DNA from: Lentisphaeria bacterium | GTDB lineage: Bacteria > Verrucomicrobiota > Lentisphaeria > Oligosphaerales > Oligosphaeraceae | Length of the DNA stretch: 64,000 bases | Reading direction: 5' to 3' | NCBI GenBank assembly: GCA_016288215.1 | Contig: JAEEYQ010000005.1 | Coordinates: forward strand, 62,001 to 126,000 | In this document: in pieces, positions 8,340 through 17,780 of the stretch | How the letters are laid out: the number at the start of each line of letters is the position of its first letter | How positions within the stretch are numbered: the stretch's first letter is position 1 | Position numbers and translations under genes: made by a program | The notes under the pieces: generated by a model | Told to the model about the DNA's origin: nothing | Seen by the model: only the letters and a program-made list of their open reading frames with translations | The model's database searches: none

Positions 8340-9077
8340 CTACAGACCTGAGAAGTCTAGGCGGGTATGGTCCTGCGCGTAGACGGAGCAGGAGGCGGTG
8401 TTCAGGAGCGGAATCTTCTTGCGGCCCGCGAGAACGTCGCCGACGTTGACGGTGCCTGCATGGCCGTCCACGAAGAACTGGTTGGCACGTTCGTTGTGGG
8501 CCATCCAGACGTGCATTCTATTGTTGTGGATGTTGTAGTTGATGCTGTAGACAGGGGCGTTGACGTTGGCGACGATGCCCCAGCTGTCCGTCTGCAGGAA
8601 GCAGGCGGAGGGGTTCTTCAGGTAGTTGGTCAGCAGATAGCGATGGGTATTATCCATGAAGATGACATCAGTCTGGTAATCCCAGTTGGAGAGGACGCCG
8701 TAGATGTGCTCCATGAAGACGTAGGAGCCGGTGGTGCCGTTCCAGCCGGGCTTCGGCTTCGCCTGGTCGGCGGGGCAGCAGATGATGCCGCTGTCCATTT
8801 CGATGTAGCCTGAGCGCATCAGGTTGTCGGCCCAGGAGCAGGTGCGGGAGTAGCCTGGATACCACGCGGTTGCATAGTCGTCGTACACGGGGAAGCGGCC
8901 GTTGAAGTCATCCATGTAGAGAATGCTTGCTTCGCCGCAGCCGCGGACGTTGGACGTGCAGTTGACGGCCATGGCCTTCTGTTTTGCCTTTGCCAGCGCG
9001 GGCAGCAGCATGCCTGCCAGGATGGCGATGATGGCGATGACGACCAGCAATTCAATGAGTGTGAATGCCTTTTTCAT
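8340..9077 (-). CDS. Type II secretion/pilin-like protein with prepilin N-terminus
   Basis: A 245-residue exported protein that begins [20 protein letters not shown], the prepilin peptidase recognition and hydrophobic helix; Ala rather than Gly precedes the Phe at the cleavage site. After the helix come residues typical of the large H-X9-DG-like pseudopilin families of Lentisphaerota and Planctomycetes: a [13 protein letters not shown] segment, several Cys, and [12 protein letters not shown] near the C-terminus. The exact role is unknown; such proteins are numerous in this group and may form surface structures. The start at 9077 has a GAAAGGTAG ribosome site; the frame is open 26 codons further upstream. 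No pilus genes are adjacent. A terminator lies downstream at 8199-8244. Confidence 0.85.
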   Translation of the reverse strand: MKKAFTLIELLVVIAIIAILAGMLLPALAKAKQKAMAVNCTSNVRGCGEASILYMDDFNGRFPVYDDYATAWYPGYSRTCSWADNLMRSGYIEMDSGIICCPADQAKPKPGWNGTTGSYVFMEHIYGVLSNWDYQTDVIFMDNTHRYLLTNYLKNPSACFLQTDSWGIVANVNAPVYSINYNIHNNRMHVWMAHNERANQFFVDGHAGTVNVGDVLAGRKKIPLLNTASCSVYAQDHTRLDFSGL

Positions 9078-9255
9078 TGTTGGAACTACCTTTCCATTAA
9101 CATTTTGTGGCTTTAAAATACCCCCCCGAAAATTGCTCCGGCGAAACAGGTGCATTTTTTTCTACCACTTGTCTATAATTATACTAAACTTTTCAGAAAA
9201 AACAAGAGCCCAACACAATTTTTGCAAATTTTGAGTTTTTTAGGGGGGATTATAT

Positions 9256-9421
9256 CGACGTGCAATGCAAATGTGCTTGCCATGGGGGTAAGATCTTGCA
9301 AGGGCCCCCAAAAAAAATGCACCCCCGGGGCGAGCCGCCTTTGCTTGCACTGCAGCGGGACAAACTGATACCCGGGGGTGAATGTTGCCTCTGATTTTAC
9401 AGCCACAAATATGACTTGTGG
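9256..9421. repeat. Dispersed element B, copy 2
   Basis: Aligns with 4281-4440: a shared CTTGCCATGG, CTGCAAGG/CTTGCAAGG, then CCCCCGGG (9322-9329) pairing with CCCGGGGG (9371-9378), the same spacing and GCGGGACAA just before the right arm, and CCTCTGATTTTACAGCC at the end. The inner stem seen in copy 1 is lost here. It lies in the 402-base gap between the minus-strand genes starting at 9077 and ending at 9480; the 9078-9255 part is AT-rich with no clear feature. Confidence 0.65.
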
Positions 9422-9479
9422 TGAAGGGCGGAATCGTTACACGGATAATTTCCGCCCATGGCCAGCGGCTGTTTTTCGC

Positions 9480-9875
9480 TTAATTGGCGCCAAGGGAGCG
9501 GAGTTCCTCGTCGATGGCGATCAGCAGGGCCTGAGCGGTGATGCGGTCGCCAGTGGCGCCGATGCGGATGCTGATGCGGGTGCCGCCCTGCTTCAGCTCG
9601 CGGGTGCTCAGCGTGCAGCGGGTTCCGTCCACGTCCAAGTAAAGGTATTCGCAGGCTTTCGCATAGTTGCGGCGCTCTTTGGGAATGAGCTTGGCGCGGG
9701 TGCAGGCGGCGCGGATGGCCTTGTCCATGGAGAAGAGACTGGTGTCAAAGGTCGCCTCGTAGTTGCCCATGAAGTATTTTTCGCCAGAGGCGCCGACGCC
9801 AGAGGAGGGGGCGTTGGTGGCGCAGCCGACGGTGAAAAGCACGCACAGTGTGAGAATGGACAGGAGGGTTTTCAT
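9480..9875 (-). CDS. Small lipoprotein, DUF3568-like
   Basis: A 131-residue exported lipoprotein. The signal ends in FTVGC (Cys18), followed by a short Ser/Gly linker and a compact alpha/beta domain of about 105 residues with the pattern expected for the DUF3568 family (NYEATFDTSLFSMDKAIRAA early, then alternating strands with TRISIRIGATGD). Function is unknown. The start at 9875 is preceded by AAAGGAAG; a second ATG 6 codons upstream overlaps that site. It follows the two SGNH hydrolases at 9973-12915 by about 100 bases on the same strand. Confidence 0.7.
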   Translation of the reverse strand: MKTLLSILTLCVLFTVGCATNAPSSGVGASGEKYFMGNYEATFDTSLFSMDKAIRAACTRAKLIPKERRNYAKACEYLYLDVDGTRCTLSTRELKQGGTRISIRIGATGDRITAQALLIAIDEELRSLGAN

Positions 9876-9972
9876 GGTTGTCTTCCTTTTCATGAGATGA
9901 ATGTGATGCCAAAAAACATATACAATAGATATAATATGATGCGTGGCGGCGAAATTTCCAAACGGCAGGGTC

Positions 9973-11433
9973 CTAATCGCCGCCCATTTTCATGTAACGG
10001 AGGGCGAAGACGCCGGAAATGGACTGTCCGCCGTCGCCGAAGCAGGCGTATTGGGCCTTGTCGGTCAGAGGGCGAAGGTCTTTGCAGAAGGTCACTTCGT
10101 CGCCGAAGCGGATGAGCCCGCAGGAGGTCTCCAAATCCAATAGCATGGTGACGCGGACAAATTTTCCAGGTTCCACCTTGAAGTTGGCGGGGCGCGGAAA
10201 GGTGCCGATGAGGCTGTCGCGGCCGTAGGCGAAAATCATCTGCGCGAAATGGTCGCCGGCGGGAGTGGCGAAGCCCGCGTAGAAGCTGTTGCCGACAGGG
10301 AAGGGGGGCAGCAGGGCGATTTCCGCGTCAAAGCGCAGAATGCCCTTCAGATTGGCCAGCGCGGCGGTGTCCTTATAGGTGAGCAGGGCGTACTTTTCGC
10401 CGTTGACGGTGTTGTCGACCTTCAGGGCCGGCTTGCCGTCCATTTCCACCATGGAGAAGGCGCCGTCGGGGTATTGGCCCTTGTCCCATGCGGCGGCGTC
10501 CGGAAGCCCTTTTGCGGCATCATAGACGACGCGCCATCCGTCGAAGGCGTCGATGGCGGCGAGGGCATCATACAGCTTTTTCACCTTAGGATCCGCCATG
10601 AATTTGGCGAGCTCCGCGTCCTTGGCCCTTTTCATGGCGGCGGCGACTTCGGGAGGCGGCGTCCCGCCGGCCGCGACCGTGGAGCAGGTGCCCACGGGCT
10701 CATAGAGGCCAAGCACCTTCAGAATCTCGTTGGCCATTTCCAAATGGCCTTTGGCTCCCGGATGGATGGTCTCCCCCAGCCAGAAGTTCTGGACGGCGGG
10801 GTCGGCGGCGACGGTCTGCCAATGGGCATAGTGGTCCACGAGAATCACGTCCTGTTCGGCGGCGACTTCCCGCAGCGCCTGAGTCAGCCCCTCCATGCGG
10901 TGATAGCGGATGACCGTCCGCCGCAGATAGTCATTGTTGGGGTTTTCCGCCAACTGGATGGTGTTGTAGGTCTGGAGAACCGGAATGATGCCGTCCGCGC
11001 GTAGCTTTTGGATGAGCTGGGTGACTTCGGTTTTGGTCACGTCAGGCGTGACGGACACGATGTCGTTGATGCCGGAGAGCACAAGAACCACGTTGGGCTT
11101 AAAGCGCGCCACGCGGCGTTCGTAGTTGTGGTCGTTCAGCAGGGTGCTGGTGCAGTTGCCGCTGATGCCGCTGTTGATGACGATGTCCATGTATTTGTGC
11201 AGTTCCCAGCGGAGACGCTCCGCGAAGACTTCGGGGAAGCTGCGCCATCCGTAGGTGTGCTTGGCGCCGTGGGTAATGGAGTCGCCGTAGAAGACCCATG
11301 TCCATTCCGTGTTGGACTTCATGTGCTCCTTGATGGCGGCCAGATCCTTATCCGCCTGCGGGCCTGCGATGGCCGCCATCATGCCAAGGACAATAAAAGC
11401 GAATAAAAATGAATGCAAAGTTTTCATTGTCAT
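9973..11433 (-). CDS. Secreted SGNH/GDSL hydrolase
   Basis: A 486-residue protein with a signal peptide ending near AIAGPQA. The esterase domain fills residues about 40-240 and shows block I FYGDSITHG (catalytic Ser), block II SGISG, block III SGIND and a C-terminal ETIHPGAKGH with the catalytic His. The usual Asp three residues before that His is Glu here. Residues 300-486 form a second, beta-rich domain that probably binds carbohydrate or shapes the site. It is the partner of a paralogue 24 bases upstream (11458-12915) with the same architecture, so the two are a tandem duplication and probably co-transcribed. Likely substrates are acyl or acetyl esters on polysaccharides; this is inference. 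AAGGAA precedes the start; an ATG two codons later is also possible. Confidence 0.8.
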   Translation of the reverse strand: MTMKTLHSFLFAFIVLGMMAAIAGPQADKDLAAIKEHMKSNTEWTWVFYGDSITHGAKHTYGWRSFPEVFAERLRWELHKYMDIVINSGISGNCTSTLLNDHNYERRVARFKPNVVLVLSGINDIVSVTPDVTKTEVTQLIQKLRADGIIPVLQTYNTIQLAENPNNDYLRRTVIRYHRMEGLTQALREVAAEQDVILVDHYAHWQTVAADPAVQNFWLGETIHPGAKGHLEMANEILKVLGLYEPVGTCSTVAAGGTPPPEVAAAMKRAKDAELAKFMADPKVKKLYDALAAIDAFDGWRVVYDAAKGLPDAAAWDKGQYPDGAFSMVEMDGKPALKVDNTVNGEKYALLTYKDTAALANLKGILRFDAEIALLPPFPVGNSFYAGFATPAGDHFAQMIFAYGRDSLIGTFPRPANFKVEPGKFVRVTMLLDLETSCGLIRFGDEVTFCKDLRPLTDKAQYACFGDGGQSISGVFALRYMKMGGD

Positions 11434-11457
11434 GCGGTTCCTTTGAGAAACGGAAGG

Positions 11458-12915
11458 CTATTTGTCGAAGCCGACATGGATGTAGCGCAGGGCATATTTG
11501 CCGGTGACGACGGAGCCGCCGTCGCCGAAGTAGAAATAGGGTTCCTTTTCCGTAAGATGCTTGATGGACGGATAATAGCTGATGTAGTCCCCGATGCGGA
11601 TCAGCGCGTTGTGCTTTTCCGTGTCCGTCAAGATGGAGACGCGGACGAATTGGCCGGTCTTCAGCGCATCGAAAGCCTGCGTGTTGAAGGTGCCCATCAT
11701 GGCCTGCTGACCGAGGCAGTAGACGACTTCACTGTCCGGATTGCCTGTGCCGAGGGAGAGGCCGCAGTAGAAGTTGTAGGTGCCGATGGGGTCGAGCATG
11801 GCGATTTCCGCGTCGATGCGGAGGATGCCCTTTGCGTTGGCGAGGGGGGCGTTGTCCTTCAGCGTGAAGAGGGCACCGCCATTTTTGCCCACGTTGTCAT
11901 TGCTGACGATCAGGGTCTGAATGCCGTCCATTGTGGTGATGGCGTAGTCATCCTTCGCGTAGTCGATTTCCCATGTCTGCTCGTCGGGCAGGCCTTGGGT
12001 GGCGTCGTAGCGGATGGTCCAGTTGTCGAAGGCGTCCAGCTTGGTGTAGGCTTCGTACAGTTTTTTCGCGTCCGGGTTCTGGAGGAGCTCCTCCTGTTCG
12101 ATGCGCTTCATGGCCTTGACGACGGCTTCCGGCGGCTCGCCGCCCGCGGGATTCCGAGAGCAGAAGCCGACGGGTTCGTACATGCCGAGGCCCTTGAAGA
12201 TGAGGTTGGCCATTTCGAGATGGCCCTTGCCTCCGGGATGGATGGTTTCCCCAAGCCAGAAGTTCAGCACTTCGGGGTCGGAGGCGTATTTCTTCCAATG
12301 GGAGTAGTGGTCGATGAGGATGGTGTCCTTTTCGGCGGCGGCTTCGCGGATGGCTTTGTCATAGGCGGGGAACTCGTTGTAGCGCTGCACGACGCTCTTG
12401 AGCCAGCCATCGTTGCCGGGGTCCTTGATGTCCATGATCGTGTTGTAGGTCTGGAGGACGGGGACGGCGCCGTCTTCGCGGACCATGTCCACCAGCTTCA
12501 TCAGGCGCTGTTTGAAGTCGTCGACGGTGCCGTGGTTGGGGCGAACGATGTCGTTGCAGCCGATGAGGATAAGCACTACGTTGGGATGGAATTGGCGGAC
12601 CCGCCACTGATAGCCGTTGGGATTGATCAGCCCCAAGGAGGTGTCACCGCTGATGCCTGTGTTGATGACCACATCCCATGGCTTGCCGCATTCGTAGCGG
12701 AGGCGCTCCGCGAAGATTTCGGGGAAGCTGCGCCAGCCGTAAGTGTGTTTGGCGCCGTGGGTGATGGAGTCGCCGTAGAAGAGCCATATCCAGTTGCCTG
12801 GCACTTTGTTATGCATGTGGTCCTGAATGGTCTGATAGTCTTTGTCGGCCAACGGGCCGGCGGCGGCGATGACGGCGGTCAACAGCAGGGCGAAAATGGC
12901 GGTGATTCGTTTCAT
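11458..12915 (-). CDS. Secreted SGNH/GDSL hydrolase, paralogue
   Basis: A 485-residue paralogue of the product of 9973-11433. It has a signal peptide (cut near AAAGPLA), FYGDSITHGAKHTYGWRSF with the catalytic Ser, TGISGD, IGCND and ETIHPGGKGH, again Glu in place of the usual Asp. A conserved NFWLGE precedes the last block in both copies. The C-terminal 200 residues form the same beta-rich domain. The start at 12915 is preceded by AGGAGA; an upstream extension has no support. It is the first gene of the pair, and an AT-rich leader lies upstream at 13003-13042. Probably de-esterifies glycans outside the inner membrane. Confidence 0.8.
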   Translation of the reverse strand: MKRITAIFALLLTAVIAAAGPLADKDYQTIQDHMHNKVPGNWIWLFYGDSITHGAKHTYGWRSFPEIFAERLRYECGKPWDVVINTGISGDTSLGLINPNGYQWRVRQFHPNVVLILIGCNDIVRPNHGTVDDFKQRLMKLVDMVREDGAVPVLQTYNTIMDIKDPGNDGWLKSVVQRYNEFPAYDKAIREAAAEKDTILIDHYSHWKKYASDPEVLNFWLGETIHPGGKGHLEMANLIFKGLGMYEPVGFCSRNPAGGEPPEAVVKAMKRIEQEELLQNPDAKKLYEAYTKLDAFDNWTIRYDATQGLPDEQTWEIDYAKDDYAITTMDGIQTLIVSNDNVGKNGGALFTLKDNAPLANAKGILRIDAEIAMLDPIGTYNFYCGLSLGTGNPDSEVVYCLGQQAMMGTFNTQAFDALKTGQFVRVSILTDTEKHNALIRIGDYISYYPSIKHLTEKEPYFYFGDGGSVVTGKYALRYIHVGFDK

Positions 12916-13002
12916 GGTTGTTCTCCTGATGAATTCATATTTTTGCAATTTGCAATTCATAATTGGCAATTATGGAAGGGAGGGACAAAGGCCTCTCTCA
13001 TG

Positions 13003-13042
13003 ACATATATAATATATATGGTATATAATATATAAGGTATAT
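13003..13042. promoter_or_regulatory. Alternating AT tract upstream of the SGNH pair
   Basis: A run of TATATAATATATATGGTATATAA-type sequence between the acetyltransferase gene and the SGNH pair, about 90 bases upstream of the SGNH start. A closely similar tract with the core TATATGGTATATA, in opposite orientation, is found at 48778-48800 upstream of the amino-acid transporter. It could contain a promoter or an easily melted region; I cannot assign -10/-35 boxes with confidence. Confidence 0.3.
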
Positions 13043-13060
13043 AGGAACTGTCACCTCCTG

Positions 13061-13549
13061 TCATGCATGGGGGGTGTCCATGGTTGGAGTCAAGGTGAGT
13101 TTCAATGCGGTCTCGTCGCAGGCCATGCGTTTGGGGCAGGCCAGGCAGTCATCCTGCACTTTCAGGGGGAAATCGGCGATGGCGGCGATGGCGAAGCCCA
13201 TCCGCTGGAAGAAGCGAGGGCGCAGCGTGAGAGTGAAAACGGTGGTGGCGTGGCGTTTGGCGGCCAGCTCCAAGGCGGCCTGAACCAGAAGGCTGCCGAT
13301 GCGGCGCCCCGTGTGTTCGGCGGCCACCACAAGAGAGCGAATCTCCTGCAGACCGTCGCCATAGTCGCGGAGGGCGACGCAGCCCACCAACGTCTCCCCC
13401 ATGCGGGCGACCATGAAATTGCCCAGATGGGCCCGAATGTCCTCTGGAGAGCGGGTAAGCAGAATCCGTTGCGCGACATAGGGTTCCATGATGCGGACGA
13501 TGTCCCGCACATCCTGTTCCCGAGCAGCCTGAAGGTGAATGTCTTCCAT
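13061..13549 (-). CDS. GNAT acetyltransferase, short N-acetylglutamate synthase type
   Basis: A 162-residue acyltransferase. It shows the GNAT core with EIRSLVV followed by an acetyl-CoA loop region (HTGRRIGSLL), then FFQRMGF, and the C-terminal signature CLACPKRMACDE seen in short ArgA-like enzymes that make N-acetylglutamate for arginine synthesis. It is therefore probably an N-acetylglutamate synthase, though no other arginine genes are nearby. It starts 6 bases after the stop of the L,D-transpeptidase gene and is likely in the same transcript. Confidence 0.75.
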   Translation of the reverse strand: MEDIHLQAAREQDVRDIVRIMEPYVAQRILLTRSPEDIRAHLGNFMVARMGETLVGCVALRDYGDGLQEIRSLVVAAEHTGRRIGSLLVQAALELAAKRHATTVFTLTLRPRFFQRMGFAIAAIADFPLKVQDDCLACPKRMACDETALKLTLTPTMDTPHA

Positions 13550-13555
13550 GGAACC

Positions 13556-14659
13556 CTATTCTTCGATGGTGACCTTCACAAGAGGGGCGTTGGAGCCGGG
13601 CATGGGAATGAAGTCATAGAGCTCCTCCACCTCTTCGTTTCGCATGCGGATGCAGCCGGCGCTGGCCCCCGTGCCGATGCTGTCCGGCTCCCATGTGCCA
13701 TGGATGCCGTAGCCGCGCAGGGCGGGGTTGGTGTCGTTGATGGGAAGCAGCCCCATCCAATGGGTGCCGAGGACATTGCCCGGCTCGCCGTAGGGAATGT
13801 TCTTGCCGGGGGGCGTCCACGCGGGGTGGAAGATTTTGGAATTGATGGTGAAGGAGCCTACGGGCGTGCGGTCCTGACGGCCAATGCCGACGAAATAGAT
13901 GCGATAGAGCTCGTCATTGCAGTAGAGACAGAGGACGTATTGGGACTTGGACACCTGAATGCTCCACGCTCCCGTGAAGACCTGCATGGGGTTGCCGGGG
14001 TGGATGACGGGAGAGGTCCTGGAGAGCTCATTGACCCGCTGAAGGGCGCCGATGGTGGTGTAGTTCTGCGTGGCCAGACGGCTCAGACTGTCCCCTGGCC
14101 GGACGATCAGCCGTTTCTTCTCGGGGCAGGGGGCGGCGGAGTTCATGAACAGGGTGTCGGCGGCATTGATGATGCGGGCGGCGGTCCACCATGTCTTGTC
14201 GAATTTCTCCACGCCGGAGGAGTGGATGGCCTTTCGCGCAAGTTCCCGTGCCGCAAGAGGTTGGTCGTTTTTCAGCTGGGCGAGGGCCGCCAGAAGCAGC
14301 TCCTTCAACGTTCCGGAAGGCAGGGATTTTTCGTCCACGACGGGCTCCAGACTGAGGCGGGACGGATCGCGGGAGACAATGGTGTTACTCTCTGCGGCAG
14401 AAGAAGTTGCAGAATTAGCTGTGGTTTGGCCTTCGGGGGTTGCCGCTGCCGCTGACGACGAGGCGCCGTTTCCCTGCGGGGTGCCGTTTGCGGAGGCGGT
14501 GTCACCGTTGGAGGCAGGGGAATTGGCGGTCGCCTCCACGGCGGAGCCGTTTTCGGCGTTGCGCTGGCGGGGGAAGACCGAACGGAAAACCACGGTTCCG
14601 ATGCCCAGCAGGGTCAGAATGCAGACAATCAGCAAAGGCCACTTATAATACCAATACAT
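13556..14659 (-). CDS. L,D-transpeptidase with LysM domain
   Basis: A 367-residue envelope enzyme that cross-links peptidoglycan or attaches proteins to it. Order: membrane anchor at about 6-28, a Ser/Ala/Thr/Gly-rich linker to about 100, a helical segment, a LysM peptidoglycan-binding domain (RPGDSLSRLA, about 180-215) and a YkuD catalytic domain (about 235-365). The active site HGTWEP...SAGCIRM is complete, with Cys336 as nucleophile. GAGGAGCC lies upstream of the start. It sits between the aminotransferase (43 bases upstream) and the acetyltransferase (6 bases downstream), a likely operon. Confidence 0.9.
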   Translation of the reverse strand: MYWYYKWPLLIVCILTLLGIGTVVFRSVFPRQRNAENGSAVEATANSPASNGDTASANGTPQGNGASSSAAAATPEGQTTANSATSSAAESNTIVSRDPSRLSLEPVVDEKSLPSGTLKELLLAALAQLKNDQPLAARELARKAIHSSGVEKFDKTWWTAARIINAADTLFMNSAAPCPEKKRLIVRPGDSLSRLATQNYTTIGALQRVNELSRTSPVIHPGNPMQVFTGAWSIQVSKSQYVLCLYCNDELYRIYFVGIGRQDRTPVGSFTINSKIFHPAWTPPGKNIPYGEPGNVLGTHWMGLLPINDTNPALRGYGIHGTWEPDSIGTGASAGCIRMRNEEVEELYDFIPMPGSNAPLVKVTIEE

Positions 14660-14702
14660 ATATAGACAGGCTCCTCTTTTGGGCCTCGTTGAGGCTGTTA
14701 AG

Positions 14703-16247
14703 TTATAACTCCTTGAGTACCAATTTGATACGATTTAAAATCGTGTCCATGGCCTCTTCCGAGGTGATCAGCGGCGGCTTCATGAGGGCGGCGGGAGGAC
14801 AGCTTGCCTTGTAGGTCTGGACGCTGGCCTCGATGCCATGGCGTTCTCCCAACATGGCGGTGAAGGCAATGGCCTTCTCCGGCTCCTTGAAGCAGAGCGC
14901 GCTGAGCAGTCCGTCCCCTTCGACGGTCTCCAGAAGGTGCGGGAACTCCTTTTGAAGCGCCTGCAGCCCGCGGCACCATTGGTTCTGGCGGGCGGCGGTG
15001 TGGTCGCTGATGGCCTGAGAGAACTTCATGGTGATGAGATAGGAGAGGGACGCCAGCTCCTCCTGTCCGTTGGTGACCAAGGCGCCGAATTGGTTCAGAT
15101 TGTCCATGACGGCGGTGGTCAGCATCTTGGAGGCGGGATACTGCCCGCCGGGGAAGCCTTTGCCGACGGAGACGAAGTCCGGATGGCATCCGTAGTCGCG
15201 GAACAGGAAGAGGTTGGGCGACCACATGCAGGACTGGATTTCGTCGACGAAGACTGGAATGTCTCTGGCGTCGCAGAGGGCATGGGCGCCGCTGACGAAA
15301 ACGTTGTCAAGCCGGATGCCACCGTAGTTCATGAGCACCAGTTCGTGGGTGAAGCCGGCGATTTTGGTGGCGCCGTTGTCATAGCGGTCCACGATGGCGG
15401 TGAAGGCGTCCAAATCGTTGATGGGGCAGGGGACGACTTTCAGCAGGCCCGCCTTTTCCATGCCCTCATAGAGTTCGCTCCACATGCCGCGCAACAGTTG
15501 GGCGGAGATGCAGGTGCCGTGGTAATTGGCCTCCTTGCCGCCGTTGCGGTCCGCCATGACGACGAAGACTGGCATCTTGCCTGCATATTTTGGCGCAGGG
15601 AACTGGGGCTGAAGACGATAGAACCTGGCCAGCATCATCTTGAAGGCGGCCTCGCAGGCGAGGGAACCGGTCTCCAGATTGATGACGCGGTTCAGGACAT
15701 GTGGGGCGGTGGAGTCCAAAACCGCTTTCAGCCCTTCCGCGTCCCCTTCCGCGATGCCGTTGGCGACGCGAACGAGCTCCTGTTCGCAGAGGCGGGTGAT
15801 GTGGCCGCGGGTGTTGTTGTGGGTGATGTTGGTGACGCCGATGGCGCGGGCAATGTCTAATAGTCTGTAAGCAGGGAAGTTATGACCAAGGGAAGCCTGA
15901 TAGTGCTCACTCTTTCCCACAAGAATCCCCTTGCCGTTTTCGCCGATGCGGACGATGCCCAGGCCAGACAAGGGGGCCATGCCCCGCTTGAGCGCGTGGT
16001 CAAAGGCGGCGGTTCCCGCCCCTCTGGCGGAGCCGTCCCATGGCTCCTGAACCTGTCTGCCAATCCATTCGATGGCCGCGTCGGCCTTCTTCTGAAACGC
16101 CTCAGGAAAGAAGTCGACGGGCTCATGGGCAAGGTGCAGGAGGGCGTCCAGCTCTCCAAGCCCCAAAATGGCAGAGGCCTGACAAACATGGCGAATGTAG
16201 TCTTCGCCGCACAGGTCCGACAGGGAAAGGGAAATGGACTGCATCAT
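14703..16247 (-). CDS. Class III pyridoxal-phosphate aminotransferase
   Basis: A 514-residue fold-type I enzyme. Motifs: SVGKGFPGGQYPASK with the PLP lysine Lys363, FVDEIQS with the Asp that holds the pyridine ring, and an N-terminal region that is longer than in ornithine or GABA aminotransferases. The pairing of an ArgA-like gene downstream might suggest acetylornithine aminotransferase, but the protein is too long and divergent for that, and I leave the substrate open. It is read in the same direction as the L,D-transpeptidase, 43 bases upstream of it. Confidence 0.75.
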   Translation of the reverse strand: MMQSISLSLSDLCGEDYIRHVCQASAILGLGELDALLHLAHEPVDFFPEAFQKKADAAIEWIGRQVQEPWDGSARGAGTAAFDHALKRGMAPLSGLGIVRIGENGKGILVGKSEHYQASLGHNFPAYRLLDIARAIGVTNITHNNTRGHITRLCEQELVRVANGIAEGDAEGLKAVLDSTAPHVLNRVINLETGSLACEAAFKMMLARFYRLQPQFPAPKYAGKMPVFVVMADRNGGKEANYHGTCISAQLLRGMWSELYEGMEKAGLLKVVPCPINDLDAFTAIVDRYDNGATKIAGFTHELVLMNYGGIRLDNVFVSGAHALCDARDIPVFVDEIQSCMWSPNLFLFRDYGCHPDFVSVGKGFPGGQYPASKMLTTAVMDNLNQFGALVTNGQEELASLSYLITMKFSQAISDHTAARQNQWCRGLQALQKEFPHLLETVEGDGLLSALCFKEPEKAIAFTAMLGERHGIEASVQTYKASCPPAALMKPPLITSEEAMDTILNRIKLVLKEL

Positions 16248-16393
16248 CAGTTGAACTCCAATGGTTGTTTGCTCATGCGGTGGGTTTCAGGGGCTCCGCC
16301 GCCGTGGAAGGACGCCGTCAGACGGCGAGCGGCGCCGCCTGACAAAAAACATGGAATAGGTACTATACACCACCAAGCGCGTTCTTCCTGTTT

Positions 16394-17572
16394 TCATGGC
16401 ATCTTTTTCATCTGTTCCACAGCAATTAGCAGACAGCGGGGCAGATGGAACATGGTTTTCCATTTGCCGCCCTTCAGCATGTGGGTCGGCTCGCCGCGGC
16501 GGTTCAGATAGGCGAACCACTCTGGATAGGAGGGGTCTTTGAAGTGGCCCCACGTCCATTGGTCGAGGTCCATGAACAGGTTGAGGAAGTCGGTCTGGCC
16601 GGTCAGCCGATAGGCGAACAGCGTGGCCAAAATGGCCTCGTTGTGAACCCACCATAGCTTCATGTCCCATTGCAGCTCCAGATGGGGCTTGTGAAGGACG
16701 TCCATGAAATAGAAGATGCCGCCGTATTCGGGGTCCTTTCCGAATTCCAGCTGGGCCTTGACGATGTCCGCCGCCTTGGCGATCAAATCGGGGCGGTTCT
16801 CCCTTTCCGCATAGTTCATGACGAACCACATGGACTCCAGTCCGTGGCCCGGGTTGACGAAGCGGCCTTCGCAGGAGTCCAAGTCATAGCTGCCGTCAGG
16901 ATTGACATTTTCGAAGAGCACGCGGTAATGCGGGTTCCAGAATTTCTCAAGGACGGCGTTGATGGCGGCGGCGGCGTCATCGCGGTATTCGTCGGTGTTG
17001 AGGCAGTCCTCCATGACGCAGCCCAGATTGGCGAGCATCATGTAGTGGCCATGGGAGAGGCGGGAGGCGCGGGCGGGCATGGACTTGTCCCAGCGGCCCT
17101 TGGGGTCGTCCATGCGGCGGATGTAGCATTTCATGGCGCTGTCCGCTTCGTCGCGATAGCGCTGTTCCCCCGTGGCCTTGTAGAGGGCGGCGGCGCCCAT
17201 GGCGGCGAAGCAGTTGGAGAAGATGTTGTAGGGGGCGATGGTGGGGTCGCCTTTGCGGTTGAGCGCGAAGTAATAGGCGCCGTCGGCGTCCTTGCCATGG
17301 GCGGTGAGGAAATCGAAGCCCTGCCGTGCGATGTCGAGCCAGGCTTCTTTGCGGTATGGCTTCAGCCATGGGGTGGTGTAGAGGGTGGCGAACATGTAGA
17401 CGATCCGCCACTGCATCCACATGTACTTTTCGGTGTCGTACACGGAGCCGTCCCGATCCAGGGAGGTGAAATAGCCGCCGTATTCATGATCGACGCCGTG
17501 CTGTTCCCAAAACGGGATGACCTGGCCAACCAACTCGTCCTCGTACCGCTTGATGAAAGGGGAAAAATCCAT
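16394..17572 (-). CDS. N-acylglucosamine 2-epimerase (AGE/renin-binding protein family)
   Basis: A 392-residue cytoplasmic (alpha/alpha)6-barrel epimerase interconverting N-acetylglucosamine and N-acetylmannosamine, a step in sialic acid turnover. The family marks are clear: NPGHGLESMW with His243, WWVHNEAI, and FHLPRCL with His376. Length matches family members. Cellobiose 2-epimerase is the main alternative but the FHLPR ending favours AGE. A 146-base gap separates it from the aminotransferase downstream. The region upstream to 17780 is a divergent intergenic region with an AT-rich centre near 17640-17680 and probably holds promoters for both directions. Confidence 0.85.
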   Translation of the reverse strand: MDFSPFIKRYEDELVGQVIPFWEQHGVDHEYGGYFTSLDRDGSVYDTEKYMWMQWRIVYMFATLYTTPWLKPYRKEAWLDIARQGFDFLTAHGKDADGAYYFALNRKGDPTIAPYNIFSNCFAAMGAAALYKATGEQRYRDEADSAMKCYIRRMDDPKGRWDKSMPARASRLSHGHYMMLANLGCVMEDCLNTDEYRDDAAAAINAVLEKFWNPHYRVLFENVNPDGSYDLDSCEGRFVNPGHGLESMWFVMNYAERENRPDLIAKAADIVKAQLEFGKDPEYGGIFYFMDVLHKPHLELQWDMKLWWVHNEAILATLFAYRLTGQTDFLNLFMDLDQWTWGHFKDPSYPEWFAYLNRRGEPTHMLKGGKWKTMFHLPRCLLIAVEQMKKMP

Positions 17573-17780
17573 GCCGTGACTCCTGCTGCTGAAGGCGGCG
17601 GTTTGGGGCCGCCAAATTTCCTTGAATGAAACAAACTGATAAAAGATTCCATAAATATATGCGTTTTTTGTAAAATTTCACTTTGGCAAATGGAAGTCGG
17701 AATATTATGTTTATGCAAGGGCGGCGAATGCCGTCGTTTTTTGGGATTGACACGAGATTGAACGAAGGAGAATGCAAGCC

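Noticed and set aside
11413-13035. 540-codon plus-strand open frame antisense to the SGNH gene at 11458-12915
   Set aside because: No family features and no ribosome site; the opposite strand carries a signal peptide and catalytic blocks.
16290-16345. GC-rich inverted repeat between the epimerase and aminotransferase genes
   Set aside because: Possible partial terminator, but pairing is imperfect and no clear U-run follows.
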